Assembly (NCBI GenBank): GCA_937920485.1
Contig: CALETL010000068.1
Span: 1-5,584, forward strand
Source: an uncultured Phycisphaerae bacterium
GTDB taxonomy: Bacteria > Planctomycetota > Phycisphaerae > Sedimentisphaerales > Anaerohalosphaeraceae
Reading direction: 5' to 3'
Length of the DNA stretch: 5,584 nucleotides
The notes under the pieces are model-generated. The model was not told the origin of the DNA. It saw only the letters and a list, made by a program, of their open reading frames with translations, and did not search any database. The stretch's first letter is position 1, and every line of letters begins with the position of its first letter. Of this stretch, positions 1 through 5,584 are shown in pieces. The translations under genes were made by a program, and so were the position numbers.

Positions 1-1967
1 ACCACCGTAGCGTATCCGAACATATTGCTCAGCGGCACATCGGCCAGTACCACGGTGATATTGCCCTTGTTCTCGGTGGACATGATCATCCCGCGACGGC
101 TATTCAGGTCACCGACAACAGGCCCCTGATACTCGGTGGGCATCTCGATCTCGACTTTCATAATCGGCTCGAGCAAACAGGGCTTGGTCTTGAGGAAGGC
201 ATCGCGAAACGCATCCTTGGCACAGATGCGAAATGCCATCTCACTGGAATCCACCGCGTGCTGCGACCCGTCGTCGAGACACATCTTGATACCGACAATC
301 TCATACCCAGCAACGGGGCCTTTGGCCATGGCCTGCTGAAAACCCTTGTTGACAGCGGGGATGTACTCGGTGGGAATACGGCCGCTGACAATATTGTCCT
401 CAAATTCATACGATGATTCGGCATTGGCCGGCAGCGGAATCATCCGGCCGACGACATGGCCGTATTGGCCGGAACCGCCGGTCTGCTTTTTGTGCTTATG
501 GTTGAATTCAACTTCAACCGTCGGGGCCTCACGATAGCTGACATTGGGCTGACTGACATCAACAGCGGCCTTAAATTCCCGCCGCATCCGCTCAATGTAC
601 ACGTCCAAGTGCAGTTCACCCATGCCAGCGACAATCGTCTGGCCGGTTTCCGGATCGCTGGAGACGCGGAACGTCGGATCCTCTTTCATGAACCGGCTCA
701 GGGCCTTGGCCATGCGGTCCTGATCGGCAGAAGTGGCCGGAGTGATCGACAGGCTGATCACCGGGTCGGCCACGAAAATACTTTCCAGCGAGTAGTTGAG
801 TCCCTCGCCGCAGAAGGTGTCGCCGCTGGCACAATCAACGCCCACCAGTGCAACGATGTCACCGGGGCCGGCATCGTTAACGTCTTCGCGGTCATTGGCA
901 TGCATCCGAACGATGCGGCCAACGCGCTGCTTCCTGTTCGTACGGGCATTGCGATAATGCTGGCCCTTTTGGATACGACCCTGATACACGCGGGTATAGG
1001 TCAGCTGACCGAACGACTCATCGGTAATCTTAAATGCCATCGCCACCGCCGGAGCGTCCGGATCGCTGGCTAATGGAGTCTCAGCACCCTCATTATCATG
1101 GTCGCGTGCAAAAGCGATGCGGTCCAACGGACTTGGAAGATATTCACATACCGCATCCATTAAAAGCTGAACGCCCTTATTCTTAAACGCCGTACCCATC
1201 ATCAGCGGCACAATATCACGGTTGATCGTCGCTTCACGAATCGTGTCATGAATCATCTCTTGTGATATTTCCTGATCATCCAGCAGCATTTCCATCATTT
1301 CATCATTGAACATGCTCAATGCTTCGAGCATTTCATGGCGGGCGGCCTGAGCAACTTCGGTATAATCGGAAAAGATCGGTTGCCGGACGACATCTTCGCC
1401 GCTGTCGCCCTCGAATGTGACTGATTCCATCGTTATCAGATCGATCACGCCCTGGAAATTGTCGCCTTCGCCCATGTGGATTTGCAGCGGCACAACATTG
1501 AGCCCCAGCTTTTCCCGCATATCTCGACACACGCGGTCAGGATCGGCCCCATTGCGGTCCATCTTGTTGATAAACGCAATACGCGGCACACGGTAGCGCT
1601 TCATCTGCTGGTCCACCGTAAACGACTGGCTCTGTACGCCGCCCACTGAACACAGCACCATGACTGCACCGTCCAACACTCGCAGCGAACGTTCCACCTC
1701 AACGGTAAAATCCACGTGGCCAGGCGTATCGATCAAGTTGATGCATTTATCCTGCCAGTCAACCTGTGTCGCGGCAGACGTAATCGTAATACCGCGTTCT
1801 TTTTCCAGTTCCATGAAATCCATGGTCGCACCGCTGCCCTCGCCGCGGACCTCCTGCATCCGGTGGATGCGGCCGGCATAATATAAAATCCGCTCACTGA
1901 GCGTGGTCTTGCCTGAATCAATATGGGCCGATATTCCAATATTCCTGATCTTCGTAATCTTTTCCAT
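1..1967 (-). CDS. fusA: Elongation factor G, mtEFG1/spdEFG1 type (C-terminus cut by window edge)
   Basis: This is the translational GTPase that moves tRNA and mRNA through the ribosome after each peptide bond, acting in the cytoplasm. Reading from the ATG at 1967 gives 655 uninterrupted codons. The G domain shows the P-loop AHIDSGKT (residues 14-21), switch I ELEKERGITI (53-62), DTPGH (80-84, with catalytic His84), NKMD (134-137) and GTAFKNKG (258-265). Domain II spans roughly 305-400, domain III carries GMGELHL (448-454), and domain IV carries HKKQTGGSGQYG (492-503) and a tip histidine at 570 (the E. coli His583 position). Domain V is cut after FGYATV; about 40 residues are missing compared with the usual length of about 700. 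Serine in HIDSGKT, GRIHRM, DCASGDTF and the ESIFVADPVIS stretch match mitochondrial EFG1 and its bacterial spdEFG1 relatives rather than E. coli-type EF-G. The ATG is the first possible start after an in-frame TGA 24 bases upstream. The Shine-Dalgarno match is weak (GAG, 6 bases before the ATG). Family assignment is near certain; the subfamily is inferred from motifs. Confidence 0.96.
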   Translation of the reverse strand, partial: MEKITKIRNIGISAHIDSGKTTLSERILYYAGRIHRMQEVRGEGSGATMDFMELEKERGITITSAATQVDWQDKCINLIDTPGHVDFTVEVERSLRVLDGAVMVLCSVGGVQSQSFTVDQQMKRYRVPRIAFINKMDRNGADPDRVCRDMREKLGLNVVPLQIHMGEGDNFQGVIDLITMESVTFEGDSGEDVVRQPIFSDYTEVAQAARHEMLEALSMFNDEMMEMLLDDQEISQEMIHDTIREATINRDIVPLMMGTAFKNKGVQLLMDAVCEYLPSPLDRIAFARDHDNEGAETPLASDPDAPAVAMAFKITDESFGQLTYTRVYQGRIQKGQHYRNARTNRKQRVGRIVRMHANDREDVNDAGPGDIVALVGVDCASGDTFCGEGLNYSLESIFVADPVISLSITPATSADQDRMAKALSRFMKEDPTFRVSSDPETGQTIVAGMGELHLDVYIERMRREFKAAVDVSQPNVSYREAPTVEVEFNHKHKKQTGGSGQYGHVVGRMIPLPANAESSYEFEDNIVSGRIPTEYIPAVNKGFQQAMAKGPVAGYEIVGIKMCLDDGSQHAVDSSEMAFRICAKDAFRDAFLKTKPCLLEPIMKVEIEMPTEYQGPVVGDLNSRRGMIMSTENKGNITVVLADVPLSNMFGYATV

Positions 1968-1980
1968 TGCTAACTCAGTA

Positions 1981-1998
1981 CTTTCACTTCATTCACTT
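1981..1998. repeat. Two tandem 9-base units just upstream of the EF-G start
   Basis: The plus strand reads CTTTCACTT then CATTCACTT, two adjacent 9-mers differing at one base; on the minus strand this is AAGTGAATG-AAGTGAAAG. It ends 13 bases before the EF-G ATG, overlapping where ribosome binding would occur. It could be chance in a low-complexity leader, a short unstructured purine-rich stretch that helps ribosome loading in place of a strong Shine-Dalgarno, or a protein-binding site. Confidence 0.4.
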
Positions 1999-2134
1999 AA
2001 TTATCATAAACCTATACAATATCTCTGCTTTCGTCATTATTAGACAAAAACTCCAATCCATTGATTGATTCCGGGATCGTAACAAACAAGGTGAGTTGAT
2101 TAACCACTCCTCCATAAGCAGTTATAGGCTCAGA

Positions 2135-2163
2135 ATCTTAGGACATTAAGTCACTGAAGTCAA
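2135..2163 (-). promoter_or_regulatory. Candidate sigma-70-type promoter for the EF-G gene
   Basis: On the minus strand TTGACT (2163 to 2158, five of six matches to TTGACA) is followed after exactly 17 bases by TAAGAT (2140 to 2135, four of six matches to TATAAT). It lies in the AT-rich gap just after the carA stop and points toward the EF-G gene. Transcription would start near 2128, giving a leader of about 160 bases. The spacing and the -35 box are good and the -10 box is mediocre. The promoter preferences of this organism are unknown, so this is an inference. Confidence 0.4.
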
Positions 2164-2207
2164 GCAAAAAACACGCAAATCTTTTATTTTCTGTAATTTA
2201 CCAGCAT

Positions 2208-3320
2208 TTACTTCTTCATCCAATCGATGAACTGGGCAAACAGGTATTGCGAATCGTGCGGGCCCGGTGAAGCCTCAGGGTGATATTGAACCGAGAAGGC
2301 CCGAAGTTTTTTGGATCGGATGCCTTCACAGGTATTGTCATTTAGATTCAGATGTGTCATTTCAATGTCCAGATTCTTAAATGAATCCAGATCAGCACAG
2401 AAACCGTGATTCTGGCTGGTAATTTCAATTGCACCAGTGTCCAGATTTTTGACCGGGTGGTTCGCTCCACGGTGGCCAAACTTGAGCTTGTATGTTTTTC
2501 CACCCAATGCCAGCGACAGAATCTGATGACCCAGACAAATCCCGAAGATCGGCACTTTGCCCAGCAGCTTTTTTACATTTTGGGCCGCATAGGTTACCGG
2601 GGCCGGATCGCCGGGGCCGTTGCTCAGGAATACACCGTCCGGCTTTTTGGCCAATACTTTGTCGGCGGCTGTCTTTGCAGACACTACTTCCACATCACAG
2701 CCGTGTGAACGCAGCAGACGCAGAATGTTCTGCTTAACACCGAAATCATAGGCGATAACCTTGTACTTTGGCTTGGGCAGGCATTCTTCGTTTTTGATGA
2801 CATCGACGACGCCCTTTTTCCATTTATAGCCGCGTCTTGCGGTCACGTTTTTGACAATATCCCGACCGACCAGGCCGGGGTATTCGTCCAGTATTTGCTT
2901 TAAGACTGAAATACGTTTTTCCGTCGAGGAAATAATCCCCCGCATAGCCCCCTGCTCACGAATATGCTTGACCAGTTTCCGCGTGTCGATACCTTCCAAG
3001 CCAACTACGCCGTTCTCTTTCAGATAGTCGCTCAGCGAATCCTGATTTCGGAAATTGCTCGGGTAAGGGCAGTTTTCCTTGACGATGAAACCTGCGCAGA
3101 ACAGCTTACGCGATTCCCAATCCAATGTGTTCGTGCCATAGTTGCCGATCATCGGGTAGGTCATCGTGATGATCTGCTCATGATAGGACGGGTCCGTCAG
3201 GATTTCCTGATAGCCGCTCATCGAGGTATTGAACACCACTTCGCCGCACCGAATCCCTTTGGCTCCGAATGACTTGCCCTTAAATACCGTTCCGTCTTCA
3301 AGCAATAAAATCGCTGTCAC
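2208..3320 (-). CDS. carA: Carbamoyl-phosphate synthase small subunit (glutamine amidotransferase)
   Basis: CarA hydrolyses glutamine and passes the ammonia through a tunnel to CarB for carbamoyl phosphate synthesis, feeding cytoplasmic pyrimidine and arginine pathways. The gene is complete at 370 residues (E. coli CarA has 382). The N-terminal small-chain domain has SMSGYQEILTDPSY (33-46), including Ser45 at the E. coli Ser47 position, and GIDTRKL (110-116). The class I glutamine amidotransferase domain runs from about 186 to the end. It has SNGPGDP (233-239), the nucleophile Cys262 in GICLGHQ, glutamine-contacting QNHGF (303-307), and His347 and Glu349 in QYHPEASPGPHD, so the catalytic triad is intact. 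The start is GTG at 3320, supported by AAGGGA seven bases upstream and by alignment with the family N-terminus (TAILLLEDG). The gene follows carB by 35 bases on the same strand, consistent with one transcript. No defects are seen. Confidence 0.98.
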   Translation of the reverse strand: MTAILLLEDGTVFKGKSFGAKGIRCGEVVFNTSMSGYQEILTDPSYHEQIITMTYPMIGNYGTNTLDWESRKLFCAGFIVKENCPYPSNFRNQDSLSDYLKENGVVGLEGIDTRKLVKHIREQGAMRGIISSTEKRISVLKQILDEYPGLVGRDIVKNVTARRGYKWKKGVVDVIKNEECLPKPKYKVIAYDFGVKQNILRLLRSHGCDVEVVSAKTAADKVLAKKPDGVFLSNGPGDPAPVTYAAQNVKKLLGKVPIFGICLGHQILSLALGGKTYKLKFGHRGANHPVKNLDTGAIEITSQNHGFCADLDSFKNLDIEMTHLNLNDNTCEGIRSKKLRAFSVQYHPEASPGPHDSQYLFAQFIDWMKK

Positions 3321-3327
3321 GTTTTTG

Positions 3328-3333
3328 TCCCTT
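3328..3333 (-). promoter_or_regulatory. Ribosome binding site deciding the carA GTG start
   Basis: AAGGGA on the minus strand lies seven bases before the GTG at 3320. No in-frame ATG occurs in the spacer upstream, and the product begins where CarA proteins normally begin, so this site supports the GTG start. Confidence 0.75.
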
Positions 3334-3356
3334 ATATTCCTGTATTCGTATATTCT
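3333..3356. repeat. Three tandem 8-base units filling the carB-carA spacer
   Basis: The plus strand reads TATATTCC, TGTATTCG, TATATTCT, three adjacent 8-mers sharing T-A/G-TATTC-N. The array begins at the last base of the carB stop codon and runs to the edge of the carA ribosome binding site, so it takes up most of the 35-base gap. On the coding strand it is a run of GAATA units. It may come from slippage in AT-rich sequence or act as an unstructured ribosome-loading stretch. No known regulatory site is recognised. Confidence 0.5.
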
Positions 3357-5584
3357 TATTTGTAATACAACTGAATCGGCTTGACTTTCATTTGTCGTTT
3401 TCGCAATGTCTCAATGGCTTCAGTAACCGCTGCGGCTCCGCGAATCGTCGTGAAGTATGGAATCTGCTGATCCAGTGCTGTCCGGCGGATCTGGAACGAA
3501 TCCTTGATGGATTGTTCGCCCACTGTCGTATTAATGATCATATCCACTTTGCCGTCGATCATCACATCCACAATGTGCGGGCGGCCCTCAATGACCTTGC
3601 GGACAAATTCCGACGGGATGTTGTTTTCGATCAGGTTGATACACGTTCCGCGTGTGGCAAGGATTTTATAGCCCATCGCATGCAGTTTTTTCGCCACCTC
3701 AATCGTCCGTTTTTTGTCCCGATCCTTGACACTGATAAAGACCGTCCCGCCCAGCGGCAGGTCCGTTCCGGCAGCGATCTGAGACTTGGCAAAGGCCATG
3801 CCGAAATCGTCGCTAATGCCCATCACCTCGCCGGTCGAAAGCATCTCCGGCCCAAGAATGACATCGGCGCCCGGGAACTTCATGAACGGGAAGACCGCTT
3901 CTTTGACCGCGTAATGTTTCGGCTCGATTTCTTTCGTGAAGCCAAGTTCTTTCAGCATCTTGCCGGCCATCACCTTAGCCGCCATTTTCGCCAGCGGCAC
4001 ACCAATCGCCTTGCTGACGAACGGAACCGTCCGTGAGGCACGCGGATTCACTTCCAGAATATATATTTCGTTATCTTTAACAGCAAATTGAATATTGATG
4101 AGGCCGAGTACTTTTAATTCTTTCGCCAGCAGTTTTGTCTGTCGTTTAATCTCATTGACAATCTTCTTCGGCAGTGACATCGGCGGCAGACTGCACGCAC
4201 TGTCGCCGGAATGGACACCCGCTTCTTCGATATGCTCCATGATCCCGCCGATGACCACCGTATGACCATCACAGATTGCATCCACATCCAACTCGGTCGC
4301 GTCGTCGAGGAATTTGTCGATCAGAATCGGATGTTTGCCGGAAACTTCAATCGCCTCGTCAACCACTTCCTTCAAAGCCGATTCATCATAAACAATATCC
4401 ATCGCCCTGCCGCCCAGCACAAACGACGGCCGGATCAGCAGCGGATAGCCAAGCTTGGCGGCAACCTTGAGCGTCTCTTTATAGCTGTGGGCCGTGCCGC
4501 TAAACGGCTGTTTTAGCTTCAGCTTCTTCACCAGCCGATTAAATCGCTTGCGGTCCTCGGCCCGGTCGATACTGTCCGGACTGGTTCCGATGATCGGCAC
4601 ACCGGCCTCCCACAATGCCGTTGACAGCTTCAGTGGAGTCTGGCCGCCAAACTGCACGATCACGCCATCCGGCTTTTCGATATCAACAATCGACATCACA
4701 TCTTCGTATGTCAGCGGTTCAAAGTACAACCGGTCGGAGGTGTCATAGTCGGTACTGACCGTTTCGGGGTTGCAGTTGACCATAATGGATTCAATGCCAA
4801 TTTCCCGCAACGCAAACGCCGCATGTACACAACAGTAGTCAAACTCGATGCCCTGACCGATACGGTTGGGTCCACCGCCAAGAATCATAATTTTTCGCTG
4901 ATTCGTTGGGTTGGCCTCGCATTCAGCCTCATACGTCGAATACAGATATGGTGTCATGGCCTCAAATTCGGCGCCACAGGTATCAACCATCTTATAGACC
5001 GCCGCAACACCCTTGTCCTTGCGAGTGTCGCGGAATTTTATCTCATCGACACATATCTGTTCGGCCACATATTTATCACTGAAGCCATACTCCTTGATCT
5101 GGCGAAGCAGCTTCGGCGTCATTTTCGACAATGTTGTCTTTTTGATCTTCTTTTCAAGTTGGATAATATCGCGGATATTGTTCAAAAACCAAGGATCGAT
5201 CATCGTCAGCTCAAAAATCTGCTCTGTGGTAAATTTCCGCCGATAGGCCTCAGCGATATACCACAGTTTATCCCAGCAGAAGATTCGCAGCTTATCCTTG
5301 AGCTGATTCTTATCCAGTGTCGCATCAATATGCTTGCTGTCCAGCGAGTACCGGTCAATCTCCAGCGAACGAATCGCCTTTTGCAGCGATTCCTTAAACG
5401 TCCGGCCGATCGCCATCGCCTCGCCGACCGATTTCATCTGCACCGTCAACTCCGGCGGCGTTTTGGTAAACTTTTCAAACGTAAACCGGGGCCACTTGGT
5501 CACGACATAGTCAATCGTCGGCTCAAAGCACGCCGGGGTCTTCTTCGTGATATCATTGGGAATCTCGTCCAGCGTATATCCCAC
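3356..5584 (-). CDS. carB: Carbamoyl-phosphate synthase large subunit (N-terminus cut by window edge)
   Basis: CarB makes carbamoyl phosphate from bicarbonate, ammonia supplied by CarA, and two ATP. The window holds the last 742 residues or so. The first codon, GTG at 5584, is an internal valine matching E. coli Val328 in the VGYTLDE stretch, not a start; about 327 residues (most of the first ATP-grasp domain) lie outside. By comparison with E. coli CarB, fragment residues 1-73 are the end of the carboxyphosphate domain, 74-226 the oligomerisation domain, 227-606 the carbamoyl-phosphate ATP-grasp domain, and 607-742 the MGS-like allosteric domain. The ATP-grasp domain shows GGGPNRIGQGIEFDYC (236-251), VLGGRAM (389-395), GGIMEHIEEAGVHSGDSAC (446-464) and EVNPRASRT (511-519). 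Residues matching the E. coli UMP site (Thr644, Thr647, Lys663, Asn685, Thr687) and the ornithine-site threonine (Thr712) are kept, which suggests feedback inhibition by UMP. The stop is TAA at 3358-3356. The promoter is outside the window. Confidence 0.98.
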   Translation of the reverse strand: MGYTLDEIPNDITKKTPACFEPTIDYVVTKWPRFTFEKFTKTPPELTVQMKSVGEAMAIGRTFKESLQKAIRSLEIDRYSLDSKHIDATLDKNQLKDKLRIFCWDKLWYIAEAYRRKFTTEQIFELTMIDPWFLNNIRDIIQLEKKIKKTTLSKMTPKLLRQIKEYGFSDKYVAEQICVDEIKFRDTRKDKGVAAVYKMVDTCGAEFEAMTPYLYSTYEAECEANPTNQRKIMILGGGPNRIGQGIEFDYCCVHAAFALREIGIESIMVNCNPETVSTDYDTSDRLYFEPLTYEDVMSIVDIEKPDGVIVQFGGQTPLKLSTALWEAGVPIIGTSPDSIDRAEDRKRFNRLVKKLKLKQPFSGTAHSYKETLKVAAKLGYPLLIRPSFVLGGRAMDIVYDESALKEVVDEAIEVSGKHPILIDKFLDDATELDVDAICDGHTVVIGGIMEHIEEAGVHSGDSACSLPPMSLPKKIVNEIKRQTKLLAKELKVLGLINIQFAVKDNEIYILEVNPRASRTVPFVSKAIGVPLAKMAAKVMAGKMLKELGFTKEIEPKHYAVKEAVFPFMKFPGADVILGPEMLSTGEVMGISDDFGMAFAKSQIAAGTDLPLGGTVFISVKDRDKKRTIEVAKKLHAMGYKILATRGTCINLIENNIPSEFVRKVIEGRPHIVDVMIDGKVDMIINTTVGEQSIKDSFQIRRTALDQQIPYFTTIRGAAAVTEAIETLRKRQMKVKPIQLYYK

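Larger units (their letters stand above)
1968..2207 (-). other. Intergenic region and leader between carA and the EF-G gene
   Basis: These 240 bases are clearly more AT-rich than the flanking genes and contain no convincing gene. On the minus strand they hold a sigma-70-like promoter near the carA end and then about 160 bases of probable untranslated leader. The leader contains the purine-rich GGAGGAG (2106-2112), a weak AT-rich hairpin followed by five T (2046-2067), an imperfect dyad GATTCCGGGATC (2067-2078), and a 9-base tandem repeat just before the EF-G start. I recognise no riboswitch or known RNA family. I see no GC-rich hairpin followed by a T-run after the carA stop codon, so carBA transcripts may read through into the EF-G gene. 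Confidence 0.6.

Noticed and set aside
456..1073. 205-codon open frame on the plus strand
   Set aside because: It lies entirely antisense to the well-supported EF-G coding sequence, has no family-like motifs, and is explained by the codon bias of the opposite strand.
2046..2067. Hairpin CAATC-AATG-GATTG followed by GAG and five T on the minus strand, considered as a terminator or attenuator
   Set aside because: The stem is only five mostly A-T pairs, far too weak for a confident intrinsic terminator. It is noted only as part of the leader.
2067..2078. Imperfect palindrome GATTCCGGGATC as an operator
   Set aside because: It has one mismatched pair and is a single short copy, with no known factor recognised. 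Chance occurrence is likely.
1993..2115. 40-residue open frame on the minus strand in the EF-G leader, starting ATG at 2115
   Set aside because: No Shine-Dalgarno precedes the ATG (the GGAGGAG overlaps its first codons), the peptide has no recognisable features, and a frame this short is expected by chance.
2161..2207. Possible terminator after carA containing a TTTTTT run
   Set aside because: No stable stem precedes the T-run on the minus strand.
3392..4036. 214-codon open frame on the plus strand
   Set aside because: It is antisense to the conserved C-terminal domains of CarB. Its His/Arg/Asp-rich composition is typical of a reverse-strand shadow.
5582..5584. GTG at the right edge as the carB start codon
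   Set aside because: The residues that follow match E. coli CarB from Val328 onward, so this is an internal valine and the gene continues past the window.

Overview
The window holds three genes, all on the minus strand, covering almost all of its length. In the direction of transcription the order is carB (5' end cut by the right edge), carA (complete) and an elongation factor G gene (3' end cut by the left edge). No mobile element, CRISPR array, tRNA, rRNA or foreign-looking island is visible. This looks like ordinary chromosomal housekeeping sequence, and I do not see a new biological system in it.

Region by region: bases 1-1967 encode the first 655 residues of an EF-G. Bases 1968-2207 are an AT-rich intergenic region with a plausible sigma-70-type promoter and a long untranslated leader for the EF-G gene. 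Bases 2208-3320 encode the complete 370-residue CarA, the glutamine amidotransferase subunit of carbamoyl-phosphate synthetase. Bases 3321-3355 are a 35-base spacer containing a small tandem repeat and the carA ribosome binding site. Bases 3356-5584 encode the last 742 residues or so of CarB, the synthetase subunit.

CarB and CarA act as one enzyme. CarA releases ammonia from glutamine, and CarB uses it with bicarbonate and two ATP to make carbamoyl phosphate for pyrimidine and arginine synthesis. The 35-base gap and shared strand point to one transcript. The order carB-carA is the reverse of the familiar carA-carB of E. coli and pyrAA-pyrAB of B. subtilis. The EF-G gene is probably transcribed at least partly from its own promoter.

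The EF-G is the best clue to the organism. It reads like the mitochondrial EFG1 type (HIDSGKT P-loop, GRIHRM, ELEKERGITI, DCASGDTF). Its bacterial relatives are the spdEFG1 proteins of spirochaetes, planctomycetes and delta-proteobacteria. With a mid-range base composition, a planctomycete (for example Phycisphaerae-like) or another member of those groups is my best guess. The assignment is an inference and has not been tested with a tree.
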